Shown here: positions 42,662-51,006 of the stretch, one piece after another
Layout: every line of letters starts with the position of its first letter
How positions within the stretch are numbered: position 1 is the first letter of the stretch
NCBI GenBank assembly: GCA_016234495.1
Contig: JACRBI010000030.1
Span: 116,600-180,599 of the forward strand
DNA length: 64,000 nt
Direction of reading: 5' to 3'
From: Chloroflexota bacterium
GTDB taxonomy: Bacteria; Chloroflexota; Anaerolineae; Anaerolineales; Villigracilaceae
Notes under the pieces: model-generated
Told to the model about the DNA's origin: nothing
Database searches by the model: none
The model's input: the letters and a program-made list of their open reading frames with translations, nothing else
Program-made: the position numbers and the translations under genes

Positions 42662-43327
42662 ATGTACTGGTTCATCAATTTCATCATCCGCGTTTACACA
42701 CGCATCACCTGCCGGCTGGATATGCCCGACCTGCACAAAGTCCCTTTGCATGGACCGTTGATCACAATTGCGAATCACACCGGACAAATCGAAGTGCCGA
42801 TCCTCTTTGCCCATCTCCAGCCGCGAAAAATAACCGGCTGGGCGAAGGCTGAAACCTGGGACAACAAGTTTCTACATTGGGTTTTCAATTTATGGGGCTT
42901 CATCCCGGTCCGCCGTGGAGAGGCGGATATGCACGCGCTTAAAGCCGCATTAAGTGCGTTGAAAGAGGGGAAAATTTTCGGACTTGCCCCCGAAGGGACT
43001 CGCAACTACAACGGGAAATTAAAACGCGCCCTGCCGGGTGCGGTGACCATCGCCCTGCATTCTGGCGCGCCGATCATTCCCATCGCCCATTGGGGCGGGG
43101 AAAACTTCATGAAGAATCTCAAACGCTTCAAGCGGACAGATTTCCACATCCGCGTGGGCGAGCCGTTCAAGTTGAAGGTTGAAGGCGTGAAAGTTACAGG
43201 TGAAGTCCGCCAGCAGATCGTGGATGAAATGATGTATGAACTTGCGAAATTATTGCCCGAAGAATATCGCGGTGAGTACAGCGACATGAGCAAGTCCACG
43301 ACGAATTACATTATGAAGTTGAATTAA
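42662..43327 (+). CDS. 1-acyl-glycerol-3-phosphate acyltransferase (PlsC-like) with altered active site
   Basis: 221 residues with an N-terminal membrane segment. The acyltransferase motif I is NHTGQIE: the His is kept but the Asp of the family HxxxxD pair is Glu and the usual Ser is Gly. Motif III GLAPEGTRNYNGKL and motif II GFIPVRRGEADMHAL are normal. It should acylate lysophosphatidate to phosphatidate at the inner membrane if Glu can replace Asp. The gene follows dagK by 34 bases and its end overlaps the convergent GNAT gene by 17 bases. Confidence 0.88.
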   Translation: MYWFINFIIRVYTRITCRLDMPDLHKVPLHGPLITIANHTGQIEVPILFAHLQPRKITGWAKAETWDNKFLHWVFNLWGFIPVRRGEADMHALKAALSALKEGKIFGLAPEGTRNYNGKLKRALPGAVTIALHSGAPIIPIAHWGGENFMKNLKRFKRTDFHIRVGEPFKLKVEGVKVTGEVRQQIVDEMMYELAKLLPEEYRGEYSDMSKSTTNYIMKLN

Positions 43328-43751
43328 ATTTGTAAACGTAGGCGTTCGTTTCTCTCTTTTTAAACCCCATTCTTTGATACAACCTGTTCGCTGATTCGCG
43401 CATGGGATTGCAGGTCAGCGAAATGTTGCCTGCCCCCTTTTCACGCGCGACTTCGATGGCGCGTTTTATCAAGGCTTCGCCAACTCCCTGCCCGCGGGCG
43501 GAACTGTCCACGATCACATCTTCGATGATCGAGCGGATGCCAGTCGGCACGCGGTAAATTGTCAGCGTGAGGGCGCCGATAATTTCGGCGCGTTCGTTGC
43601 GAGCAACCATCAGCGTGGACAATGAATCTCGGACGAGAGCAGCCAGGTCGTTAAGAGAAGGAGGCGGGTTGTTATCCGTCAGCTGGGGAATGAGGCGTTG
43701 AAATGCTTCATAAAGTTCTGCATCCGCCTGAGTGACGATGTCAACTTGCAT
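43311..43751 (-). CDS. GNAT-family N-acetyltransferase
   Basis: 146 residues. The acetyl-CoA motif is IEDVIVDSSARGQGVGEALI (about 78-97, R-G-Q-G-V-G), followed by LTCNPMRESANRLYQRMGF, typical of the fold's last helices. The acceptor is unknown. Its start overlaps the end of the phosphatidylcholine synthase gene by 11 bases, so they are co-transcribed; its own end overlaps plsC on the other strand. Confidence 0.9.
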   Translation of the reverse strand: MQVDIVTQADAELYEAFQRLIPQLTDNNPPPSLNDLAALVRDSLSTLMVARNERAEIIGALTLTIYRVPTGIRSIIEDVIVDSSARGQGVGEALIKRAIEVAREKGAGNISLTCNPMRESANRLYQRMGFKKRETNAYVYKFNSTS

Positions 43752-44457
43752 GTGCTTTTTTGGGGATCAAACTTAATCCGATGTAATAGGCGACGTAAAT
43801 AAACGACGCCCACACCACCCACTGCGGTTGATTGGGATATTGGATCAATCCCCAAATACCGACCGCGCCGTAAAGATATGTAAGTCCGAGCGTGAGCTTG
43901 CGTAAATAAGTGTTGCGAGTGGGATAAATATATTTGATCGGAATAAAGACCATCACATTGAACAGCATCAAAAAGCCAAAGTTTACCCACTGCGGCAAAT
44001 TCATCAGCAGCATGTAAAGCGCGGCGACATTCCAATAGGATGGAAACCCCTTGAAGTGATGATCGTCTGTCTTGGCATCAGTCTGCGTGAATTGATAGGC
44101 AGAGGTGAGTAAAATGGAACACGCTGATAACAGGCGCACGCTCTCAGGCAGTACATCGGCTTTGATCAAAAAGAGCGCGGGCACCATGACGTAGTTTTGA
44201 TAATCGAGGATGTTATCGAGCAGCGCGCCGTCGATGCCGTTTGCATATTTTTTTACATCCGCCCAGCGCGCCAGCATTCCGTCAAAGCCGTCCACCAGCA
44301 TGGCGACGACCATCCAGACGATCATCATCTTCCAGTCTTTTTCAAAAATGGAGAGGATGGCGAGCAAGCCAAAGACCGCCCCGCTTGCGGTAAAAAGATG
44401 CACGCCCCAGGCGGCGATCACACGAAAAATATTCGGTTTGTTTTCTGAAGTGGTCAT
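43741..44457 (-). CDS. pcs: Phosphatidylcholine synthase-like CDP-alcohol phosphatidyltransferase
   Basis: 238 residues, about eight membrane helices, the size of bacterial Pcs. The start at 44457 follows AAAGGAAT. The CDP-alcohol motif reads DGFDGMLARWADVKKYANG then IDGALLDNILDY, with the longer spacing between AR and the last Asp pair seen in Pcs. The opening WGVHLFTASGAVFGLLAILS is also Pcs-like. Pcs makes phosphatidylcholine directly from CDP-diacylglycerol and choline. Clustered with lipid genes dagK and plsC on the opposite strand. Confidence 0.82.
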   Translation of the reverse strand: MTTSENKPNIFRVIAAWGVHLFTASGAVFGLLAILSIFEKDWKMMIVWMVVAMLVDGFDGMLARWADVKKYANGIDGALLDNILDYQNYVMVPALFLIKADVLPESVRLLSACSILLTSAYQFTQTDAKTDDHHFKGFPSYWNVAALYMLLMNLPQWVNFGFLMLFNVMVFIPIKYIYPTRNTYLRKLTLGLTYLYGAVGIWGLIQYPNQPQWVVWASFIYVAYYIGLSLIPKKAHAS

Positions 44458-44575
44458 GGTTATTCCTTTGGTTGAAATCGAACGCGGTGGAATTATACGG
44501 GAAAAGATGGAAAAGGATGAAATAGTTAAGAACAAGGTACTTGTATTTCCCCAAACTTATCAGTGCTTTTTTGAA

Positions 44576-44608
44576 ACAAAAAAAAGGCCTCGGAAGTTTG
44601 CCTCCGAG
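44576..44608 (-). terminator. Terminator of the DUF433/DUF5615 pair
   Basis: CCTCGGA (44587-44593) pairs with TCCGAGG (44602-44608); on the minus strand it is followed by a run of nine T. Confidence 0.85.
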
Positions 44609-44619
44609 GTCTGACTTAT

Positions 44620-44967
44620 TTACAACGGCAAAAACACAACTTGATTTTTCAACTCATCTGGCTCCGCGCCTTTTGTAATAATTTCAAGGTCATGAATGCA
44701 AATGCCAATCGTCACGCGTAGTTGGTGCCCATAAACCAATCCCGAAAACGCCACGCCTTTTCGCTGGCATTTTGCCGCTTCTTCCAACAGATCATCGTCT
44801 TGCGTGAATAAAACTCGATTTAATTCATGCGCTCTTTTGAGCAGTAAATCATCATCGATCTGATCTGCGCCGTCTTCATAAGCGGTGAGCACATCCACAT
44901 CCCGCAAACGCAAACCCGTTGTAATCGCTTTTGGAACATGGTGATCCATGTAAAGCGACACAGCCAT
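44620..44967 (-). CDS. DUF5615 PIN-like protein (putative toxin)
   Basis: 115 residues. The pattern LYMDHHVPKAITTGLRLRDV, TAYEDGADQIDDDLLLKRA and LFTQDDDLLEEA is that of DUF5615, a PIN-like fold with acidic residues placed as in RNases. Overlaps the upstream DUF433 gene by one base. Such pairs are regarded as toxin-antitoxin modules by analogy; activity is not proven for this family in general. Confidence 0.85.
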   Translation of the reverse strand: MAVSLYMDHHVPKAITTGLRLRDVDVLTAYEDGADQIDDDLLLKRAHELNRVLFTQDDDLLEEAAKCQRKGVAFSGLVYGHQLRVTIGICIHDLEIITKGAEPDELKNQVVFLPL

Positions 44968-45278
44968 CAGATCAAACCCTTCTTCCTCAAGCGGGTAACC
45001 AAAGGAGGAGCGGGTGTCTCATGGTGAATTCGATTTACTTTCTCCAAACGATTTTCGATATTACTATCCAATTCTTCACGGTGATCCCAATAATACGCCA
45101 GCGCGGAATATATTTGTCCCAGAGTCAAATACGGAAACTGCGCGCGCAATTCCTCGGGGCTCCAGCCGTAAGCCGCCTGCGCGAGAACAAGTTCGATCAC
45201 CTTCATGGTTGTCCCGGAGATGACGGGAACGCGCGAGTCATTCAAAACAATATGTTCATAGCGGGTTTCTGCAAGCAT
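44967..45278 (-). CDS. DUF433 protein (putative antitoxin)
   Basis: 103 residues with HIVLNDSRVPVISGTTMKVI and YGWSPEELRAQFPYLTLGQI, the DUF433 helix-turn-helix. AAAGAGG precedes the ATG. As a DNA-binding antitoxin it would repress its own operon and neutralise the DUF5615 protein. One-base overlap with the partner gene. Confidence 0.85.
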   Translation of the reverse strand: MLAETRYEHIVLNDSRVPVISGTTMKVIELVLAQAAYGWSPEELRAQFPYLTLGQIYSALAYYWDHREELDSNIENRLEKVNRIHHETPAPPLVTRLRKKGLI

Positions 45279-45315
45279 ATCTGCCTCTTTCTTTTGTGCG
45301 TTGATTCTACCACTT

Positions 45316-45360
45316 ATAAAAAGACCCCCGGGACGCTTGCGCGAAATCCCGGAGGTCTTC
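45316..45360 (-). terminator. Terminator of ileS
   Basis: Arms 45321-45333 and 45347-45359 (AAGACC..CGGGA and TCCCG..GGTCTT) with a 13-base loop; TTTTTAT follows on the minus strand. Confidence 0.85.
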
Positions 45361-45383
45361 CTTATTTCTGATTACCTAATCAC

Positions 45384-48300
45384 CTACCCCGCCTTCCTCA
45401 AACCAACTCTGACCTTTTCGCCTTCGAACTCATCCTCCACAATGAAGGAATTCTCTGGCGGAGTCCCAAACCATAAATTGGACGTGAGCGTTTCAGCGGT
45501 GATGTAATCCTTGTGCGCTTCAATCGCGGACCTCAAGCCTGCGCTTGCTTCGACAAACATTTCTATGCGGTCAGTCACTTCCAGATTGGCAGCCTTGCGC
45601 AAGTCCTGCGCCCGGCGGACAAATTCACGAGCCAGCCCTTCGGCGGCGAGATCAGGCGTCAGGTCGGTGACGAGCGCAGCGACATAGGCGCCTTCTTCTG
45701 CCACAGCGAATCCCTCCTTCGCCATCGCTTTCACTTCCACCTCATCCGCAAGGATGTGGAAGGTCTCGCCGCCCGCTTCCACGACCAGAACATTGCCCGA
45801 GTGAAGAGTCTTCGCAACTTCTTCGGCATTCATGGCAAGGATCGCCTTTTGAATGGCGGGATATTTATTGCCATATTTTTGTCCGATCTGTTTTGGCAGC
45901 GGCTTGGCGGTGTGGGTCAAGGCTTCGGTGGAGGCATCCAGCAAACGGACTTGTTTGACATTGAGTTCATCCGCGATCGTTTCAGCAAAGGCAGCAACCG
46001 CCTTTCGTTCTGCAGGCGTGCTGACAGAGAACGCAGCCGAAGCCAAAGGCTGGCGCACTTTGCGATTCGCTTTTTGACGGGCGGAATGCCCAAGCGAGAC
46101 AAGGCGCATGACCAACTGCATTTCGCGGTTAAGCGATTCGTCAATGAATTCTTCCATCGTCTCAGGCCAGTCTGCGAGGTGAACAGACTCGGGCGCAGTC
46201 CCATCCACTGAGCGGACGAGGTTCTGGTACAACTCCTCCGCAAGGAAGGGCATGGCAGGCGCGAGCAATTTCGCAACTGTTGTCAGCGCAGTGTAAAGCG
46301 TCGAATACGCGGCCTGCTTATCCGCGCTTGAATCGTTCTTCCAGAATCGTCGGCGCGAACGCCGTACATACCAGGTGGATAACTGTTCCACAAATTTTTC
46401 CACCGGGCGCGTGGCATTCAAGACATCGTAAGTTTCGTAGGCTTGAGTCACATCGCGGACGAGGACGTTCAACTCGGAGAGCAGCCAGCGGTCGAGGTCG
46501 TTTGTCGGCGCGGTGACTGTCAACGCCTGCGGGTTGTCAAGATTGGCATACGTCACAAAGAACGAGTACACATTCCACAGCGTGAGCGTAAAACTGCGGA
46601 TCACATCACCAACCAAATCGGAAGAGAAGCGGCGCTCCTGTCCCGGAGGTGATGCGGTGTATAGATACCAGCGCAGCGCATCCGCGCCGTGCGCGTTCAA
46701 CACATCCCAGGGCTGGACGATGTTGCCCAACGACTTGGACATCTTGCGCCCTTCCGCATCTTGAATGTGCCCAAGGCAGATGACATTCTTGAAAGACACT
46801 TCATCGTTGAGCAAGGTACTGATGGCATGAAGCGAATAAAACCAGCCGCGAGTCTGGTCCACGGCTTCGCAGATGTAATCGGCGGGATATTGGCGCGCGA
46901 ATTGTTCCTGATTCTCAAACGGATAATGCCACTGCGCGATGGGCATCGAACCAGAATCAAACCAAACGTCGATAAGGTCGGGCACGCGGGTCATTCTTCC
47001 GCCGCAGTTGGTACACTTCCAATGGACATCATCCACATACGGGCGGTGCAAATCCAGGTCGCTTAAGTCCCTGCCAGCTTTTTCAGACAACTCCGCCACT
47101 GAACCAACGCACTCGCGATGCTTGCAATCCACACACTCCCAAACAGGAAGCGGCGTGCCCCAATAGCGCTCGCGCGAAAGCGACCAGTCAATGTTGTTTT
47201 CAAGCCAGTTGCCGAAACGTCCGCTCTTGATGTGATCGGGGACCCAGTTGATGGTATTGTTTAAATCAACAAGGCGGTCGCGATGCGCGCTGGTGCGGAT
47301 GAACCACGAGTCACGCGCGTAATACAAAAGCGGAGTATGACAGCGCCAGCAGAAAGGATAGGTGTGTGTATATTTCTCGGTGCGGAACAATAGTCCGCGC
47401 GCATCCAAATCCTGGATGATTTGCGGGTCGGCATCCTTGACAAAGACTCCACGCCAGGGAGTGACTTCCGGGATGAATGTCCCGTCTGGCAAGACAGTTA
47501 ATAACACTGGCAGGTTATGCTCTTTCGCCATCTGCATGTCTTCCTGTCCAAACGCGGGAGCCATGTGAACAAGCCCGGATCCATCTTCGGTTGTCACGAA
47601 ATCGCCAAGCACGACAAAATAAGCGGGCTTGTCGGGCGGCACAAAAGTGAAGAGCGGATTGTATTTAACGCCTTTCAGTTTTTTGCCTTTGAAGGAATCC
47701 AGGATCGTTACTTTTTCGTCCTTGAATATCTTTTCAACGAGCGAGCGCGCAAGGATCAATTTTTCCTTTGCGCCGTCATGCTCGCGCTCAACAGTGACAT
47801 AATCCACATCGGCGTGCGCGGCAACGGCGACATTGCCGGGTAACGTCCACGGAGTCGTCGTCCACACAAGCAGTGACGTGTCGGGCTTATCCGCCAGCGG
47901 CATACGGACAAAAACCGAAGGGTCGGCTACTTCCTCGTAACCAAGAGCCACTTCATGGTCAGAAAGAGGCGTGCCGCAGCGTGGGCAATACGGGACGACT
48001 TTATATCCCTTAAAAAGCAGGTCTTTGTCCCAGAAATTTTTCAGAATCCACCAGACAGATTCCATGTATTCATTTTCATAGGTCACATACGCAGTTTCAA
48101 GATCAACCCAAAAAGCGATGCGGTCAGTTAGTTTTTCCCAATCTTGAATATAGGTGAAAACCGAATCCTTGCAGAGCGCATTAAATTTGTCTATGCCGTA
48201 TTCTTCGATCTGCTGCTTATTATTGAAACCAAGCTGCTTCTCGACTTCGATCTCAACCGGCAGACCGTGCGTGTCCCAGCCGCCGCGGCGCGAGACATGG

Positions 48301-48533
48301 TATCCGCGCATGATCTTGTAACGCGGAAACATATCCTTGAAGGCGCGCGCCAGCACATGATGCACGCCGGGGCGTCCATTCGCAGTGGGAGGTCCCTCAT
48401 AGAAAACATATTCGGGTTTCCCTTTGCGCAGCTCGACTGTCTTTTTGAAGACATCCTGTTTCTTCCACAATTTCAGGATGTTCTCTTCCATCGAGACCAC
48501 GTCCAGTTTTGGTGATACAGATTTAAACGTCAT
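45384..48533 (-). CDS. ileS: Isoleucyl-tRNA synthetase
   Basis: 1049 residues. HIGH-type motif in PPTANGRPGVHHVLARAF (about 50), editing (CP1) domain with VWTTTPWTLPGNVAVA, cysteine knuckles CPRCGTPLSDHE, WFDSGSMPIAQWHYP, and KMSKS motif DAEGRKMSKSLGN. Length and the PTANG-type motif favour the longer type-2 IleS, a type linked to mupirocin tolerance; this is an inference. A T-box leader upstream couples its synthesis to uncharged tRNA-Ile. GGAGG precedes the ATG. Confidence 0.96.
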   Translation of the reverse strand: MTFKSVSPKLDVVSMEENILKLWKKQDVFKKTVELRKGKPEYVFYEGPPTANGRPGVHHVLARAFKDMFPRYKIMRGYHVSRRGGWDTHGLPVEIEVEKQLGFNNKQQIEEYGIDKFNALCKDSVFTYIQDWEKLTDRIAFWVDLETAYVTYENEYMESVWWILKNFWDKDLLFKGYKVVPYCPRCGTPLSDHEVALGYEEVADPSVFVRMPLADKPDTSLLVWTTTPWTLPGNVAVAAHADVDYVTVEREHDGAKEKLILARSLVEKIFKDEKVTILDSFKGKKLKGVKYNPLFTFVPPDKPAYFVVLGDFVTTEDGSGLVHMAPAFGQEDMQMAKEHNLPVLLTVLPDGTFIPEVTPWRGVFVKDADPQIIQDLDARGLLFRTEKYTHTYPFCWRCHTPLLYYARDSWFIRTSAHRDRLVDLNNTINWVPDHIKSGRFGNWLENNIDWSLSRERYWGTPLPVWECVDCKHRECVGSVAELSEKAGRDLSDLDLHRPYVDDVHWKCTNCGGRMTRVPDLIDVWFDSGSMPIAQWHYPFENQEQFARQYPADYICEAVDQTRGWFYSLHAISTLLNDEVSFKNVICLGHIQDAEGRKMSKSLGNIVQPWDVLNAHGADALRWYLYTASPPGQERRFSSDLVGDVIRSFTLTLWNVYSFFVTYANLDNPQALTVTAPTNDLDRWLLSELNVLVRDVTQAYETYDVLNATRPVEKFVEQLSTWYVRRSRRRFWKNDSSADKQAAYSTLYTALTTVAKLLAPAMPFLAEELYQNLVRSVDGTAPESVHLADWPETMEEFIDESLNREMQLVMRLVSLGHSARQKANRKVRQPLASAAFSVSTPAERKAVAAFAETIADELNVKQVRLLDASTEALTHTAKPLPKQIGQKYGNKYPAIQKAILAMNAEEVAKTLHSGNVLVVEAGGETFHILADEVEVKAMAKEGFAVAEEGAYVAALVTDLTPDLAAEGLAREFVRRAQDLRKAANLEVTDRIEMFVEASAGLRSAIEAHKDYITAETLTSNLWFGTPPENSFIVEDEFEGEKVRVGLRKAG

Positions 48534-48604
48534 TCATGCCTCCAGCGCTTACAAGTTTACAGGTTTGCACGTTTCAACGTTCAAACTTATAAACGTTCCA
48601 ACGC
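48534..48604. other. Leader DNA between T-box terminator and ileS with 'aacgttt' low-complexity repeats
   Basis: Repeated short motifs of the type acgtttcaacgttcaaac occur between the T-box terminator and the ileS Shine-Dalgarno. No gene. Confidence 0.5.
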
Positions 48605-48929
48605 TTAAAAATAAAAACTCTCGCCTCATAACAGAGACGAGAGCAATGCTCACGCGGTACCACTCTGATTCCTGCACTCGCCGTTTGAGGCTCGCAGGCG
48701 CTTATTAGACAACCATCATTATCCTGTTCTGATAACGAAGAACAAATTCGGCTTGCCTACTCTCCAGCCGGCCAGCCGACCATTGACTGACGACTATCCG
48801 GCTACATTTCAGTTCGCAGCTCCGAGATGATTTTCGATTTGCTTCGTTGATCTGTCTCACACCTGTTACAGACTCGCTGATAACAACCTTGCAAATGTAC
48901 TCGTTCTCATCAATGCTTTTGATTTCCAG
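48605..48929 (-). promoter_or_regulatory. T-box riboswitch controlling ileS
   Basis: The RNA (minus strand) contains the T-box core AGAGTGGTACCGCG (48653-48666), which pairs with the tRNA acceptor end, followed by a terminator hairpin (48617-48643: CTCTCGTCTC with GAGGCGAGAG) and TTTTTATTTTT (48607-48616). Upstream lie a long structured region with GAGCTGCGAACTGAAATG (typical region after stem I) and ATC triplets on the 3' side of stem I that could be the isoleucine specifier. Uncharged tRNA-Ile would favour the antiterminator and allow ileS expression. Confidence 0.9.
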
Positions 48930-48958
48930 ATTATACTCATATCAAACATAAACGACAA
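48930..48958 (-). promoter_or_regulatory. Promoter of ileS
   Basis: TTGTCG (48953-48958) and TATAAT (48930-48935) on the minus strand, 17-base spacer, just ahead of the T-box leader. Confidence 0.8.
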
Positions 48959-48996
48959 GATACATTTTCAACTTTAATTTCCTTTGAAAATTCTTA

Positions 48997-49025
48997 TTGA
49001 CGGTTTATTGTCAGACAGGTATAAT
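48997..49025 (+). promoter_or_regulatory. Promoter of the S1-domain gene
   Basis: TTGACG (48997-49002) and TATAAT (49020-49025) with 17 bases between; divergent from the ileS promoter. Confidence 0.82.
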
Positions 49026-49063
49026 CTTTTTTCGGCATTATTTCAACTAGTAGGAGCAGAACC

Positions 49064-49852
49064 ATGACAACACCCGACAGCGCACCAGCCGTAGCGCTTG
49101 AACCAAAAACCAAACTTAGCGGCAAAATTTTGAAGACAACACTCGCGGGGGCGCTTGTGGACATCGGACAGAGTGTTCCCGGTGTGATCCATATATCACA
49201 ACTCCAACAAGATGCAGTCAATAAAGTGGAAGATGTGGTGAAGGAAGGCCAGACTGTGGAAGTTTGGGTACGACGCGTAAAGAAAGACCGTATTGAATTG
49301 ACAATGATCGAACCGCTCGGATACGAATGGAAAGAGATCGTGCCCGACTTGATCGTAAAAGGCAAGGTTGTTCGCATTGAAACCTACGGCGCTTTTGTGG
49401 ATTTCGGCGCAGAACGCCCCGGACTCATTCACGTCAGCGAACTCACCCGTGGCTATGTCAAGACTGCAAGCGAAGTGGTAAAAGAAGGCGAAGAGATCGA
49501 AGCAAAAGTATTGGATGTCGACCGCCGCAAACGCCAGATCCGCTTGAGCATGAAAGCCCTTCAGCCGGAAGTCGTTGAAGAAGCCAAACCCGAACGCGAA
49601 GATCGCAAGCGCACACCAGCCGCCGGCGGTGACAAGCGCAAGGGCAAAGGCAAAAAGCAGGAAGAAGAATTTGAGATGCCGGTCGAAGTGTCGACTGAAC
49701 CGCAGTACACCGCCATGCAGATGGCCTGGCAGGCAGCGCTTGAACGTTCCAAAGGCCGCGGAAAAGTTCGACCTAAATCATACAAATCTGCAACAGAAGA
49801 ACAGGAAAAACTTTTTAACCGCACCCTGGAAAAAAGAGTTTCCAACAATTAA
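49064..49852 (+). CDS. Protein with two S1 RNA-binding domains
   Basis: 262 residues. Two S1 motifs at about 17-85 (LSGKILKTTLAGALVDIG...GVIHISQL) and 95-165 (VKGKVVRIETYGAFVDFGAE, PGLIHVSELTRGYV). The C-terminal 90 residues are basic and Lys/Arg/Glu-rich. It resembles ribosomal protein S1 fragments and YugI/general-stress S1 proteins, so it probably binds mRNA or the ribosome. Shorter than true S1 (four to six domains). TAGGAGCAG precedes the ATG. Confidence 0.9.
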   Translation: MTTPDSAPAVALEPKTKLSGKILKTTLAGALVDIGQSVPGVIHISQLQQDAVNKVEDVVKEGQTVEVWVRRVKKDRIELTMIEPLGYEWKEIVPDLIVKGKVVRIETYGAFVDFGAERPGLIHVSELTRGYVKTASEVVKEGEEIEAKVLDVDRRKRQIRLSMKALQPEVVEEAKPEREDRKRTPAAGGDKRKGKGKKQEEEFEMPVEVSTEPQYTAMQMAWQAALERSKGRGKVRPKSYKSATEEQEKLFNRTLEKRVSNN

Positions 49853-49855
49853 AAC

Positions 49856-49886
49856 AAAAAAGAGCGAGTGCAAAACTCGCTCTTTT
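49856..49886. terminator. Bidirectional intrinsic terminator
   Basis: AAAAAGAGCGAGT (49856-49868) pairs with ACTCGCTCTTTTT (49874-49886) around a 5-base loop, between the convergent S1 and prfB genes. Confidence 0.9.
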
Positions 49887-49908
49887 TGATTCTGGTTTCC
49901 CAGCCCCG

Positions 49909-50998
49909 TTATTTATTAAACCCGCTTTTCAGGAACGATTCCATAAAGCCGTTCAAATTCCCATCCAGCACAGACTGGGCGTTGCCCACTTCAAAATCGG
50001 TGCGGTGATCCTTGACCATCTGGTAGGGATGCAAAACATACGAGCGGATCTGACTCCCCCACTCGGCTTTTGTATACTCGCCGCGCAAGATCGCACGTTC
50101 CTCATCTCTTTCGGCTGTCCGCAACTCCATCAAGCGCGCGCGCAAGATCTTCATCGCAAATTCGCGGTTTTGAGATTGCGACCTTTCATTCTGACAGGTT
50201 ACAACAATCCCGGTTGGGATATGCGTCAGGCGCACGGCAGTCGCATTCTTTTGGACGTTCTGTCCGCCCGCGCCGGAAGACCGAAAGACATCCATTTTTA
50301 TATCAGCGGGGGCGATGTCAATATCAGCTTCTTCCATGGAAACCTGAGGCAGGACTTCGATCAACGCAAAGGAAGTGTGCCTGCGGTGCGCGGCATCAAA
50401 CGGCGAGAGACGCACCAAACGATGCACGCCCTTTTCGGAACGTAAATATCCAAACGAATATTTTCCGCTTACAGCAATCGTTATGCTCTTTGTCCCCGCT
50501 TCTTCACCGGGTGAAAAATCCAAAATATCAGCGGTAAAGCCCTGGTCTTCCGCCCAGCGCAAGTACATGCGCTGAAGCATCGCCGCCCAATCCTGCGAAT
50601 CGGTTCCGCCTGCGCCTGCATGAATGGCAAGGATCGCGTCATCGTGATCATACTGACCAGAAAGCATCATTGTGAATGATCGCTTTTCGAGGTCTGCTTC
50701 AATCTTTTCGATCTCCCCTTCCAATTCCCCGCGCATCGAATCATCATCAAGCTGCGCCAGTTCGGTCAAATCATGCAGGTGCTGAACTAATGAATTCCAC
50801 GAATCCACTTCTCCGCGCAAACTCGCAACAGTTTTCATTATCTTTTGCGCATTTGTCGAGTCGTTCCAAAACTCCGGTTCTCCCGAATCTTTTTCAAGTT
50901 GAGCCAGTTGAATTTCTTTGCTTACCAAGTCAAAGACGCACCAGTAGTTGTTGAGTCAGGTCATTCGCGGCCTGCAAGCGATTAAGTAAATCCTGCAT
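49909..50998 (-). CDS. prfB: Peptide chain release factor 2 with programmed +1 frameshift
   Basis: The reading frame begins at ATG 50998 (AGGAG upstream), encodes 22 residues to CTT, meets an in-frame TGA (50932-50930) and continues in the +1 frame from GAC; the total is about 362 residues, the normal RF2 length. The site CTT-TGA-C is the classical autoregulatory slip site: low RF2 lets the ribosome shift instead of stopping. RF2 hallmarks: codon-recognition SPF (VRLSPFDAAH) and the catalytic GGQ (SSGAGGQNVQKN). It releases peptides at UGA and UAA. Eight bases downstream of ftsY, same strand. Confidence 0.96.
50929..50935 (-). promoter_or_regulatory. Programmed +1 frameshift site of prfB
   Basis: CTT TGA C on the minus strand. 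Reading skips the first T of TGA and resumes at GAC. The Shine-Dalgarno-like AGGGGG found upstream in E. coli is not present; a weak GGTG lies there. Confidence 0.93.
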
Positions 50999-51006
50999 GT
51001 TTGCTC

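Noticed and set aside
49909..50928. prfB as an N-terminally truncated gene or a pseudogene with an internal stop
   Set aside because: The in-frame TGA lies in the known CTT-TGA-C frameshift site with a proper start and ribosome site upstream, giving a full-length RF2.
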